A stretch of DNA of 64,000 nucleotides. Source: Beta vulgaris subsp. vulgaris. Its lineage: Eukaryota; Streptophyta; Magnoliopsida; Caryophyllales; Amaranthaceae. The stretch's first letter is position 1, and every line of letters begins with the position of its first letter. Location: positions 20,424,830 through 20,488,829 of the forward strand of contig NC_079208.1 of NCBI RefSeq assembly GCF_026745355.1, written 5' to 3'. A program made the position numbers and the translations under genes. Shown piece by piece: positions 12,393 through 23,400 of this stretch. The notes under the pieces were generated by a model. That model did not search any database and was not told the origin of the DNA. It was given only the letters and a program-made list of their open reading frames with translations.

Positions 12393-12396
12393 AATT

Positions 12397-12414
12397 TTGC
12401 GCCGTTGCCAGGGA
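12397..12414 (+). other. Athila primer-binding site
   Basis: Reads TTGCGCCGTTGCCAGGGA, 16 of 18 bases identical to the Athila/Tat tRNA-Asp-type PBS, a few bases after the LTR end. Confidence 0.88.
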
Positions 12415-12481
12415 AGGCAACAAGTTTGGGTTGTTATTTGTGTGTTTGTTTGCTTCTGTTATTGGTGTGTGAACCCCTCTT

Positions 12482-13774
12482 ATGGTTCACACCCGTGCTT
12501 CTCATATTGGATCTTTATTCTTTGATTCAGAGATCGAAAGGACACTTTATAGGCTGAGGAAGGAGATTCGGGGTCATTTCCGTGAGTTACCTTTCTACAT
12601 TGAAGTTGAGGAAGAAGAGATGCCGCCAATGGTTGATCCGACATTGATATAGCTTTCTGCTCCTAATCTGGACCAGGCACCATTGGCCATCCAATAACCG
12701 GAGTTTGGGGAGAATGTTACTTTTGAGTTAAAGTCGGGTCTTGTTCATTTACTGCCAAGCTTCCATGGTTTAAATGGGGAGGATCCAATCAAACATCTTG
12801 TGGAATTCCATGCTGTTTGTACTAGTATGCAGCCAAGGGGTGTTACGGAGGATCAAATCAAACTGCGGGCCTTTCCTTTTTCATTGAAGGATAAGGCTAA
12901 TGATTGGTTCTATCATCTAAGCCCCAACAGTATCAACACATGGAGGGGGATGAAGCAAGCTTTCTTGGAGAAGTTCTTTCCTTCAAGCAAGTTCAATGAG
13001 CTTAAGAGGGCCATTAGCAACATTGAGCAAGGTTATGATGAGATCCTTTATGACTACTTAGAGAGGTTTAAGAGGCTCGTTGCTTGTTGTCCCTACCATG
13101 GTTTTGCCGAGAAGGATCTTGTGTTGTACTTAGTTGGTGGGCTTCTTCCTGATGAGAGAAGGATGGTGAATGCTGCTTGTGGGGGTAACATTGATAACAA
13201 AGACCCACAACAAGCCATGGAGCTCATAAGTGAGTTTGCTGAGAGTTCCCGCACTTATTCTAAGAGAAATACCACTCGGGGAGTTAAAGCGGCAAGTTCT
13301 AAATCATCTTTGGAGTCGGTGGTGTTCGACCTTAAGGACATGTTCCGGCAATTTTTGGTGAGTGGCAATCAATAACAAGTGAAGGATTGTGGTATTTGTT
13401 CCAATAACGGTCATCTGACCGATTCTTGTCCGACTTTGGAAGAGGAAACCCGAGAGGTGAATGCCGTGGGATATCAAGGCAAAGGAAGTATGATCCATTC
13501 TCAAACTCTTACAATCCGGATGGAGAGATCATCCGGCCTTAGTTACAAGCAAGGGAATCAACTCTCAAGGAAATCAGAATTTCAACAAGGTAATCCCTCC
13601 TCCTACATGCCACCATATCAAGCTCAAGGGAAATCCTCTAGCTCCAACTCAATGTCCACCGAGGATATGATCAAGGCCTTGGCTCAAAATGTGACTACTA
13701 TGCAGTCCAACATGGTGCAATTTCAACAGGAGACAAGGTCTAGCATTCACAATTTGGAAACACAAGTGGGCTAA
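12482..13774 (+). pseudogene. Athila gag (three in-frame stops)
   Basis: The frame starts at ATG 12482 (MVHTRASHIGSLFFDSE) and stays in one frame to 13774, interrupted by stops near 12650, 12697 and 13373. It contains the Retrotrans_gag domain (LRAFPFSLKDKANDWFYHL, then WRGMKQAFLEKFFPSSK and the LYDYLERFKRLVACCP block). After the third stop comes a complete zinc knuckle CGICSNNGHLTDSC (C-x2-C-x4-H-x4-C), then a Gln/Ser-rich tail with MVQFQQETRSSIHNLE. The capsid fold is recognisable, so only nonsense changes inactivate it. Confidence 0.9.
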
Positions 13775-13784
13775 ATATCTAGTG

Positions 13785-14756
13785 TCGTGCATAAACTTGA
13801 GGCCCAAAGTTCGGGGAAGCTACCATCTTAAACCGAGGTGAATCCCAAGAGGAATGTGAGTGCCATGACTTTGAGGAGTGGCAAAGATTTGGTTGATCAA
13901 GAGCCCGACAAGAGCAAAGTTGTGGAGGAGATTGTAACAAAGACGAGGAGGTTGAGCTTCTAGTCCCATCAAAAGAAGCTGAAAATTGGTGAGTCCTAGC
14001 TCTCACCAAGAGGTAAAACTTTTCCGGATTTCAAACCGGTACCCCCATTCCCGAAGCATTAAAGGACAATCGTAAGCTTGAATCTTCTAAGGATATTTAT
14101 GAAACATTTAGTCAATGTGTCGTAAATATTCCTTTGTTAAAATTGATAAAAGATGTGCCTTTGTATGCTAAGTGGTTGAAGGAAATTTGTTCCATCAAAG
14201 AAAGAAGAAGAATTCAAAAGGGAAGCAAAAGGTGAAGGTTAGTGAACATGTTTCCACCGATTTTCAAAAGAGAATGCCTAAAAAATGCAATAATCCGGGC
14301 ATGTTCCCATACCTATAACCCTTGGTGACACAAAGATTGATAAGGTTATGCTAGATTTGGGAGCCTCCATTAATGTGCTTCCTTATTCCTTATATGAGTC
14401 CTAGAACTTGGTGAATTGCTTCCTACTAATGTTGTCATACAATTAGCGATCGGTCCACTTCCATTCCTAGAGGTGTATTGAAAGATGTTCTAGTGGAAGT
14501 TGATAAGATGACTTTTCCTGCTGATTTTTATGTAATTAACATGGAGCATATAGGCATTCCCCCCTATTCTTTTAGGGAGGCGTTCTTGAAAACGGCTAAT
14601 GCTAGGATGTTGTGGCACCGGTTCTTTGACCATGCAGTTTGATGGTCAAAACGTTGAGTTTAAAATGCATGATGCCATGGGAAGTAAAGAGGATCACTCT
14701 ATCTATTCTATTGATGTGGTTAACCTGAGTGTTCATGATGTGTTCGATGTGAGGTA
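13785..14756 (+). pseudogene. Athila protease region (frameshifted)
   Basis: After the gag tail, mixed frames give AMTLRSGKDL and then a retropepsin-like core. ITLGDTKIDKVMLDLGASIN followed by VLPYSLYE (about 14317-14400) has the Asp-Leu-Gly-Ala active-site motif usual in Athila. The second half (about 14440-14750) retains LLGR and MQFDGQNVEFKMHDAM. Frames change several times. The RT domain that should follow is absent. Confidence 0.82.
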
Positions 14757-14799
14757 AAACTTTTGTGATGGCATGATGTCGAGATTTCGACTTTAAACT

Positions 14800-14823
14800 A
14801 AGCGCTTCTCGGGAGGCAACCCG
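14800..14823 (+). other. Conserved Athila post-pol landmark
   Basis: A motif ending TCTCGGGAGGCAACCCG, found in plant Athila-type elements between pol and the env-like region. Its function is unknown. Here it directly follows the protease, marking the missing pol segment. Confidence 0.65.
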
Positions 14824-14985
14824 TGTTTTGTATATATTTTATTTGGAGATGAGTTGTTATGTTTTGTTTTGTGTGTTTTGGTTTTTGTAGGAGAACCTTT
14901 GAAGCAAAACAAGAGATCTGAAAGGGGTGGGTTTCATCACCACTCCATTCGAAAAAAAAAAAGGGGAGAGGAATTGCCGAGAGGG

Positions 14986-15150
14986 TTTCCGCGGGCTGAC
15001 CGCGGGCGCGACCGTAAGCCCCGCGGGTGCGGCCCCTGGTTGCACGAAAAAAAAAAGAAGAAAAAGCCCTGAGCAGTTCCGCGACATCACCGCGGGCGTG
15101 GAACCTCTTCGCGGGCGCGGACCCTTTCTCCGCGGTCGCGGAGCTGCGTA
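14986..15150 (+). repeat. CpG-rich repeat block in the Athila interior
   Basis: Several copies of CCGCGGGCGCGG and CCGCGGTCGCGG-like words, separated by poly-A runs. The same words occur in both LTRs (11403-11513 and 18118-18248). Open frames crossing this block on both strands are composition artefacts. Confidence 0.75.
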
Positions 15151-15754
15151 TTTCCGCCTGTTTTTTTTTTCTTTCTTTCGCCCTTTACTCTTCTTTTCTC
15201 CTTCCATAATTTTCGACCCCCGCTCTCTCTCTATTCTCACAAATACTCATCCCCTTTCATCTCTTCAATTCTTTCACTCAAATTCTCTCTTTCACTCATT
15301 CAATCCCTTTTTCTCACTCTCTCATTCATTTCCCACTCAATCTCCTTCAAAAATCTCCACTTTTTCTTTTTTACAAAATCTTTGAAAACCCTAAAATTTG
15401 GGGGTTTTTGATTCTTGGAGTTTTTTGGCAATTAAAGGAGCAAGGAGCATTCTTGGGGTGTTGTTCTCACTTGGGTACTTGTCAACCATCTATTGATTCT
15501 TCCATAAGGTAAAACTTCAATTCTTCACTCTCTTTTTGGAAGTTCCTTCATTTTTCGTTGTGGTTGATTGATTATTGAGATTGTGGGGATTGTTGTGTTT
15601 TTAGACTCTTTGTGGTTGTGTTGACATTTTGAGATTGAATTTGTGAATTTGAGTGAATTTGGAGTGAATTGTTGGAGTTTGATTTGAGAATTGAGGGTGG
15701 AATTGTTGTTTGACTTACTTGGGTTGTCTTGGTGAGATTTGTGGTTGTTTAACA

Positions 15755-16905
15755 ATGGTAGAAAGCGTGGTCGTCCCAAGTTCCAATGAGCCTGAGGCTC
15801 ATGAGGAACCTGCTGCTAGTGAGGTGATGATTGACACTATGGGTTGACTGGACTAATGGGAGCAAAAGGTACTTGGAGAAATCTTTGTCGATCAAACGAG
15901 TGTCCAGTGTACCAAGTTTATTGACACTATTTCTTGGCTCAGTTGGGCTTTTAGATGGATTTAGAGAGATGATGGGTAGAGCTGGATGTTGGGCATGCTT
16001 TATTATACACCTCGCACTTATAAGAGGTGTGTTTATGAGTTTTTATCCACTATCACCTTGGTGAAGCATAGGGTTGACAACCGTATTCGGTTTAGGATGC
16101 ATGATCGGGTTCGTGATATTTCTATGAGCCAAGTTAGAGAGGCTTTTGGTTGGGTCGCTCCCTCAGCGACAACCTTTTGTCCCCATGGGTGTTCCGTCTG
16201 AGGAGGTTGTGTCTTTTGGTATCGCATTTCTGGTTACCCCTTAGCAGTGGTGGTGAGAAGATTAGTAGTATCCGTCACCCTGGTCTACGCATGGCTGCTT
16301 ATTCCTAGGCATGACTATCTTTGCAAGGGTGAGACGGGGAAATTGAACCAATTAGAGATGTGCTATCTTCGTTCCTTGCTTCCGGGTAGTGTTGGTATTC
16401 CGGATTGGGCCGACCTTTGGCTAAGTCTTGCATTGATGTGCGAACCAAATTGGGTGGCACCTAAGCATGGGAGTATGATTACACATTTGATTACGCGGTT
16501 GGGATATCCTCCTAATAATGCTTGTGACCGGTGGCTGATAAGTTTCTCTTGTTTAATGCCCGCACATTGTTGAAAATGAACATGTTGAAGAGTCTTGATG
16601 GTCCCCCTTTCAGATACACTGTGGTGATGGTTTTATTTTCCTTCCTTGGGCATTTTCCTTTTGGCCCCACGGTGGCCGATTTCTTTATTAGGCCCGAGGT
16701 AGGCGGTGGATTTTGGATGATGGATGAGGATGAGGAAGGTGATGGGGATTATGATATGGAGATGGAGCAAGGAGAAGGAAGTAGGCTTTCCTCTATCGAG
16801 GAACAGTTGCAGGGTCCTACCCTCCAGGGTAATGCTACCATGGGCTACGTGAGGCATTTGGATGCTTTCTTTCAGCAGCAGTATGGTGGTAGCTATGTTC
16901 CATAA
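15755..16905 (+). pseudogene. Athila env-like ORF remnant
   Basis: ATG at 15755 opens MVESVVVPSSNEPEAHEE, which stops after about 30 codons. Homologous-looking pieces continue in other frames: YTPRTYKRCVYEFLSTITLV (about 16000), FRMHDRVRDISMSQVREAFG (about 16100) and KFLLFNARTLLKMNML with an acidic C-terminal tail ending at 16905. The order and the YEF/FLSTI pattern resemble the env-like 'ORF1' protein of plant Athila elements, whose function is unproven. Multiple frameshifts and stops are present. Another plant retrotransposon accessory protein is possible. Confidence 0.7.
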
Positions 16906-17822
16906 GGTGATTTCCCTGATGGAGCATCTGGCTCCGGTGCCTCCGGTAGCGGTGCTGCATATCATGGTGATCCTTAGAGGTGTGTTTCTCCCTCTTGCTT
17001 GATCTTTTGATTTTCTTACACATTGGGGACAATGTGTCCTTTAAGCATGGGAGAGAGGAGTTATTGATGATGTGCTTATATTGTAAATATTTGTCTTTCA
17101 TTTCATTTTAATCAAAAAAAAAAAGAAAAAAAAGGAAACAAAAGAAGAAAAAAAAGCAAAAACAAGAAAAGAAAAAAAAGCAAAAACAAGAAAAGAAAAA
17201 AAAATATGAGTGGCTAGGTGAAAACCCGGAAGGGCGCCTAGGCAAAAGGAGAGGACTCGGATGTCACTGATTTTTCGGTGTGGTGGCATATGAAGGATGT
17301 TTGAAGCGGCGTTTGGGTAGGTCACTCATTGTTGAAATAAGGAGGTTGTGGTTTAGATGGTGGTAGGTTAGAAAGCCTCTTGTTTTTCATCTTGGAGCCA
17401 TAAGGGGAGTCGGAGGTTTCTAAAGAGGTAAGCTCTTAGTTTGATGGTGTTATTCCGAACCAAGGCTTTGTTTTGAGGGAGTAGTGTGTGAGTTGAGCTT
17501 GGGGGATTTAGGACATGTTAACTCCCTTGCTCTTTGGTTTGTTGTGTAAGTTAGCTTGGGTGTGTTGAGGTCATTTCCGCCCAAGTTAACTATCCTTGTG
17601 GATTGTGGAGCGATAAGATGGCTAGAGTTTTGGTGCGTTGAGATTACTTCCGCCCAAACTTTAGCTAGTTGCGATTCATCCTTCATTCGCTTTTGATTGG
17701 AGTAGTGGTGTTAGGTTTTGATTTTCTGAGAATTTCTCCATGCTTTTCTTTATAAACCTTGGAGATAGAACAGAGTTAGCATTTTACTCGAGGACGAGTA
17801 AAGGTCTAAGCATGGGGGAATT
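16906..17822 (+). other. Athila 3' non-coding region
   Basis: Contains the CATTGGGGACAATGTG landmark (17021-17036), an A-rich low-complexity tract with repeated AAAGCAAAAACAAG words (about 17111-17204), and the PPT GCATGGGGGAA (17810-17820) just before the 3' LTR. Reading frames here are short and not conserved. Confidence 0.75.
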
Positions 17823-19134
17823 TGATATGCCATGTTTATATGGCATTCATGACACCTTTTCACTACTTACTATTGGGATTTGACACAAGTTTTGTAATGA
17901 TATTGATCTTTTTCTCTACTATGTTGTAATTTGCTCTTTTTAATCATTAGAGCTCATTTGTTTTGGAGAAAGTTCAAGTTAGAAAGTTAGCATGTCAAAG
18001 AAACTCTTTGAAGAGTTATCATAGTGAAGCAAGGAAGTAAGATGTATGCTTCTTGAGTATTTTTGGTATGAGCAAGTCATTTTTAAGAAGGGAGATGAGA
18101 AGTTGTACGGCCAAGCCTCCGCGGTCGCGGAGCTAATGAACGCGGGCGCGACGAATTTTGGAAGAAAACTGCCGTGAGCATCTCCGCGACCTCACTGCGG
18201 GCGCGGACCACCTCCGCGGTCGCGGTGCTTTCCTCCGCGGTCGCGGAGCCCTGTAACGAGGAGTTCGGCTTTTCGTCTTCCCCTATTTTGCGGATTAAAA
18301 CAACATTTCGTCTTTTGTGTTTAGGATCGTTTTTTCATTTGTTTTTAGAGAGAATTCAAAGAAAATATTGTAATCCCTTATATTATGGAGAGAGTTAATC
18401 TTCCATCTTGGTATATCAATCGAATCAACCATTCTAATCAACTTGTGAGTTCAATTCTTCCTTTAAATTGCTTGAATGTTGATGATTCTTCATGTTCTTC
18501 ATGTTTGACTGTTTTTGTGCTTAAGTTAACTTGATCAATCAACTTCTTGCTTATTGCAATCTCTACTATCTAGATAATTGTCTGCTTTGAGATTATCTAG
18601 GGTTGTAGTTTATGCCCAATTATTGCACGCTCGTGGATAATTGAGTATAAGAAGAAGCATCATATAATTTCGCATTCGACCGCTTGTGTGAATGCTAGAT
18701 TACCCTATTGGAATCTCCCTAGTTGTTATCTAATTGCTTAATTAAACCTAGAACGCTCGGGCTAGGTTGTTATGCTATTAAGGGTAAGATTAGAGCGCTC
18801 GCTTAGTCTTACCACTACGTTGGGGGAGATTGAATCTTATGATTCACAATAGGGCGTTCAAGTAACTTAGGTGTTGAATTGTTCAATGATCAAGGGTTGA
18901 ATTGGTTGTGGAGATTGATAGCCAAGTTCTCGTTTGTTATTTGATTTTCCTTGTTTATGCTTTATTTGTTTCAATTTCATTCCTCAAAACCCCCCTTTTA
19001 TTGTTACTTAGCACACGTCTAGTCAAACCAAACCTACCTTCTCCGTGGATTCGAACCTTACTTTCTTATACTACGTTTGTGTAGGGTAGTATTAATTTAT
19101 TTGCGGGTTAGCCAATACGACTTAGGCCTCGCCA
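17823..19134 (+). repeat. Athila 3' LTR
   Basis: Starts TGATATGCCATG after the PPT and ends GCCTCGCCA, 1312 bp. It is complete, unlike the 5' copy, and its CpG-rich block (18118-18248) is one unit longer than in the 5' LTR. Confidence 0.9.
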
Positions 19135-19239
19135 AGAATGATTTGACAAATTTTAAATTAATAAATATATTACAAATACGAGGACTAAAATGTCACATTT
19201 CAAATCAATTAAAATTTAGTATTTAATAATCGCTTTTAA

Positions 19240-19748
19240 AAATAAGCCTGTTACATCATCATATCTTTTTTTTATTACCATAACAATCTGGTATACCAAT
19301 CGAATATATATATGTATTGGGGATGAATAAGTTTCATACCGGTCTTCATAGACCGATAACAATCGTCGTGGTCTCCTCCTTGGGCCATTCTCATATGGGC
19401 ATAGGCTTGACCTAGTTACCATCTAAATGTGCCTATGGGCCTAAAGATAAGTATTGAAAGAGGATACATTTGTATCCCACCAATAGGAGCAGAGTCCCTA
19501 TCTTACAAGGACTCTTGCCGGCTCCTATAAATACCTCGTTGATCTGAGTCATAAGGTACATTTGCAATCATTATTATACTCCACTTGAGAGCTATTGGTT
19601 TACCCATTACTGACTTAGGCATCGGATGGGCGTTCCTCAGATTAACCCCTGAGGTTAGTTTACGTGTTCTATATTGCAGGACATCAAACCAGCTTATATA
19701 TGCAGAGGATACCAGTTCACACCCTACCACTTATTCCATACCGAAACA
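19240..19748 (+). repeat. Tat-type Ty3 5' LTR (left edge uncertain)
   Basis: Ends ACCGAAACA directly before a Tat-type PBS. It contains a TATA box at 19525-19534 and the ACTGACTTAGGCATCGG block typical of Tat R/U5 regions. No second LTR is in the window, so the left edge is a guess. The 19135-19240 stretch is unassigned. Confidence 0.6.
19525..19534 (+). promoter_or_regulatory. TATA box in the Tat LTR
   Basis: CTATAAATAC, a good match to the plant TATA consensus, about 220 bp upstream of the LTR end. Confidence 0.55.
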
Positions 19749-19750
19749 AT

Positions 19751-19768
19751 TGGCGCTAGAATGAGGGG
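19751..19768 (+). other. Tat primer-binding site
   Basis: TGGCGCTAGAATGAGGGG begins two bases after the LTR end. TGGCGC-starting sites of this kind are used by Tat-type elements. I did not fix the tRNA identity. Confidence 0.65.
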
Positions 19769-19819
19769 TGAACTATACCTTTGACTCTCAAGCCATAATT
19801 TGCCAGCGTAACCACTATT

Positions 19820-20805
19820 ATGGATCCTAATCAGAATTTTGGGATGCTAGAAACTGATGAGAACAATGTTCCACTAGGGAAAGCACCACCAAGTTTTTCA
19901 ACCCTGCAACCGGTGGTAGGATCGTCTAAGCCACCTACTGACAACGGGAAGAAAATCACTAAGACCCCTCAGCCGGGTATCTTTGAGGCGCTCCAACACA
20001 AGTTCACTCCATAGCAACTCAGGAGTGCGGCGGAGGTGTTCTATGTCATGGCCAACTAAACACCACCGACCGGTCAAGCCAGTAAGCGTTCTCTAAGTAG
20101 AACCCATCCCATAGTCTAGTGAGAAAGATGCGCTCACTGGTGACGGGTCACTAGGGAGACCAAGGCCGGAATGACTAGGATCAGGTGGCAAACTCCAAGG
20201 CCCCCACTGAGCAGGTGGGAGGGGAGAACGAAGAAGAGGCTCAAGAGACCGAGATTCAACAGTCAACCCAGCCAAAACGCGAAAGCGAATACCGGCGAAG
20301 GGCGCCAGTATCCCTGAGAAACTCTCCTTTCTCCACTGCCATCCTCAAGTTGCCAATGGAGAAGATCAAAATGTCGGCATGCAAGTATGACGACAAGACA
20401 GATCCAAAGGATCATATCTCGGCTTATGAGGGCCACATGCTACTGAACACTGATAGCGACTCGTTTTGGTGTAAGGTGTTTCCCTCTACGTTGACTGGAC
20501 TTGGTCAGACATGGTTTAAGAGCATACCACCGACAACTGTCTTCGATTTCCGCCAACTCACTTCCATGTTTGTTACGCACTTCGTTGATAACAAACGCAT
20601 GGAGAAAACTACCGACGAGATGATGTCTATCAAGCAAGGAGACTCAGAGAGCTTGAGAGACTATGTGGGGCACTTTAATGCTGAAGTCGTCACCATCCCT
20701 AGCCTGCAGCAGGAGGTAGCAGTCTTAGCCCTGATGATAGACCTGCAAGAAGGGACTGCTTTCAGAAGCTACCTGGGTCGCAAAAAGCTGACAAGCCCGA
20801 CATAA
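19820..20805 (+). pseudogene. Tat gag (nonsense-interrupted)
   Basis: ATG at 19820 starts MDPNQNFGMLETDENNVP and meets a stop at 20012. From 20185 a 206-codon frame carries the Retrotrans_gag domain, with KYDDKTDPKDHISAYEGHML, then WCKVFPSTLTGLGQTWF and FVTHFVDNKRMEKT. The domain itself is readable, but the N-terminus is broken by stops around 20012-20120. Confidence 0.82.
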
Positions 20806-21206
20806 GTCTTAGGAAAGGCAAATGACTTCATCACAAGAGAAGAGTTCGACAAGGCCACAGATGCTAAAAGACCAGAAGGAGATGGAAAGGAGAAGGAGAA
20901 AGACAAATACCGGAAAGACAAGAAGCCGGACAATTTCGGGCACAGAACTACGAGCTCCACAAGAAAGACGATAAGTGGCAAAACCCCTGAAAGATGTACT
21001 ACAAGGGCCGGGATAAATCGAAGTGGTGTGAGTTCCATAGGGATTATGGTCATGTCACGGATGATTGTAAGGACCTGAAAGATGGGATAAAAGACTTCGT
21101 GCGAAGGGGTTACTTTACACAATACCAAGCAAGAGTAGATCGAAAATCCCCGTTGAGGGAGGATGAAAATGGCAACAGGAAATCTGTGAAAGACTGGATT
21201 ACTTAG
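20806..21206 (+). pseudogene. Tat nucleocapsid-like region
   Basis: KSKWCEFHRDYGHVTDDC (about 21020-21070) is the Tat-type single zinc motif, with Cys, the His pair and the final Cys all present. A stop separates it from gag at 20805 and another lies at the end. Confidence 0.75.
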
Positions 21207-21230
21207 ATCCACATAATCTCAGGAGGACCG

Positions 21231-21720
21231 GTGCATAGGGGAAGTATACATGGTGCCAAAGCTAGCCTTAACAAGGTCAAGCACCAAGTGTATTATCACA
21301 ACACCAAACACTGGTCAGCACCCCCAAGCATGTCGTATGTGGCCTTCACATCAGAGGACGATAAGGAAATCATTTACCCCCACGATGGCCCCTTGGTAGT
21401 ATCTCTGCAAATCTCAACAACAATGATCCATCGCATACTGGTAGATGGCGGTAGTTCCGCTAACATCCAATACAAAGACACGTTCGAAAAGATGGGCCTC
21501 GAAGTGTCATGTCGAAATCCGGTCTCATATCCCGTGATCAGATTTATAAGGGTATGTCGTCCCATAAGGGACCATCAAGCTACCGGTGAAGATTGGTGAG
21601 GGATCCCATTCCAAGGATATGATGGTCGAATTCCACGTCGTCAACGTCTCTGCTGCCTATAACGCCATCATTGGGCGACCTCTGATCCATGATGTGCAAC
21701 CGGTAGTATCCACCTATTAG
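21231..21720 (+). pseudogene. Tat protease (broken)
   Basis: The frame at 21231-21599 contains HRILVDGGSSANIQYKDTF, the retropepsin active site in the Asp-Gly-Gly-Ser form usual in Tat elements. A frameshift near 21560 moves the C-terminal half (FHVVNVSAAYNAIIGRPLIH) to another frame. Confidence 0.82.
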
Positions 21721-22219
21721 ATGATTTACACGTCCAAGATAGGGAAGCCAGAGAAGATCAAGGGGAATCAGGAGTCTGCCAGGGCATGTTACCTGACGAC
21801 TCTCAAGAATTCCGATCACAAGCGACTAACAGAGACACCGTCGTCAGAAAGTAAAAGGTGCCGGGCAAAGAATCAGGCTAAACGAGATCTGTCAATGGAG
21901 AACTTTGAGGGAAGTCCGACAGACCTGCCGAGACCTATCACAGAAGGCGAGACAGAAGAAAGAGCCTAGAGTTAGATAGGCCGGAAAGGACGGTGAAGAT
22001 TGGGGTGGACTTGGCAGTTGACATCAAGATTAACCTGGTAAGCCTCTTGCGAGACCACACTGACGTCTTTGCCTTCTCGGCAAACAAGATGCCGATGATT
22101 CACCCAACATTTATTGTCCACCGTTTGAGCGTCAATGAGGGCGTAAGATCAAAGCAGAAAAAAGAGGAACTTCTCCTCAGAAAAGAAAGCAGCCATCAAA
22201 GAAGAGGTCGATAAATAGA
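21721..22219 (+). pseudogene. Tat protease-RT linker
   Basis: Charged, poorly conserved sequence with RACYLTTLKN at its start. KINLVSLLRDHTDVFAFSAN (about 22030-22085) is the block that precedes Ty3 RT domains. Stops interrupt it. Confidence 0.65.
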
Positions 22220-22844
22220 TAGCGACAGATTTCATCGAACCCTGTGACTATCTGGAGTGGCTAGCCAATGTGGTAATGGTCAAGAAGGCCAACAGGTCAT
22301 GGCGGATGTGTGTAGACTTCACTGACCTCAACAAGGTTTGTCCCAAGGATTGTTACCGATTGCCCAGGATCGACCAACTGGTGGACTCCACAAGCGGCCA
22401 TGCTTTACTAAGTTTCATGGATGCCTTCTCCGGGTATCATCAAATCAGCCTACGAGAGTCTAACAGGAGAAAAACGGCTTTTATCACCGACGCAGGGGTG
22501 TATGCTTGCAAGGTCATGCCATTCGATCTCAAGAATGCCGGCGCTATTTAGCAGAAGCTGGTGGACAAGATTTCATGCACCAAAAAGGCCGGAATGTGGA
22601 GGTCTACGTCGATGATAGCATCGTTAAGAGCCTCACAGAGGAGGCTCATGTCGTCGAGCTAGAGGAAACATGTACAACCCTCCGCAAGCATCAAATGAAG
22701 CTGAACCCTAAGAAGTGTGTATTTGGGGTCAGGTCCGGTAAGTTTCTGGGCTTCATTGTAAGCAAAAGGGGAATATACGCCAACCCCAACAAGATTAAAG
22801 CCATCAGTGAGTTGCCGGAGCCAAAGAGCATCTGGGATATCTAG
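22220..22844 (+). pseudogene. Tat reverse transcriptase (broken)
   Basis: RMCVDFTDLNKVCPKDCYRL and FMDAFSGYHQI (first catalytic Asp region) are followed by a stop at about 22551. The NVEVYVDDSIVKS catalytic box (near 22600) is in the next frame, followed by LNPKKCVFGVRSGKFLGFIV. Two frames are needed to cover the domain. Confidence 0.85.
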
Positions 22845-23400
22845 AAGCTTGCAGAAAGGATGGCGGCTTTAACTAGGTTTGTCTCCAAATCGGCAAAAAA
22901 AGCCCTACCATTCTTCAAGGTCCTTAGGGGAAACAAGAAGTTTGGACGGGGGGATGAGCAAAAGCAGGCCTTCGAAAAAGTCAAAGAGCACTTCAAGTGG
23001 TTGTCAGCAATAACTCGGCCGGAATTAGGAGACAAGCTACAAATATACGTCTCGATATCTGAAAAGACGGTAGCCGCGGTGCTGCCGGTAGAAAACCAGA
23101 GGCAGCAAAGCCTCATATATTTCATAAGCCATGTCCTAGCTAGAGTAGAGCAGAGGTATGAACTGCTGAAGAAGATGGCATACGCCGTACTCATAGCAAC
23201 AAGAAAGCTGAGGCCATACTTCGACTTTCATACCATCCAGGTCCTCACTAATCAGCCCTTGGAGAAGGCTCTCCACAAGCTTGAAACGATCGGCAGATTG
23301 CTCACATAGGAAATAGAGCTGTCAGAGTTTGACATTGAGTATCGGTCTTGCACGGCTATTAAGGCCCAAGCCTTGGCGGACTTCATTGTTGAAACAACGT
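22845..23400 (+). pseudogene. Tat RNase H (Ty3 type)
   Basis: Continues from the RT thumb. FFKVLRGNKKFGRGDEQKQA, then YVSISEKTVAAVL, LIYFISHVLARVEQRYELLK and VLTNQPLEKALHKLETIGRL are the usual RNase H landmarks of Ty3 elements. The first catalytic Asp of the expected YVDAS-like motif is not evident (YVSIS), suggesting loss of activity. Confidence 0.78.

Larger units (their letters stand above)
11139..19134 (+). mobile_element. Athila-type Ty3 retrotransposon lacking RT and integrase
   Basis: LTRs at 11139-12392 and 17823-19134 flank a 5.4 kb interior. The PBS after the 5' LTR matches the tRNA-Asp-type Athila PBS (TGGCGCCGTTGCCGGGGA) with two mismatches. The interior holds gag, a protease, the Athila landmark GGGAGGCAACCCG (14811-14823), an env-like degenerate frame and the CATTGGGGACAATGTG landmark (17021-17036) before the PPT. 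No RT, RNase H or integrase sequence lies between protease and landmark. The 5' LTR lacks its first ~35 bp, so no TSD can be found. The element is dead. Confidence 0.9.

Noticed and set aside
14854..15385. Overlapping open frames on both strands in the Athila interior
   Set aside because: They cross CpG-rich repeats and poly-A runs; products are low complexity with no motif.
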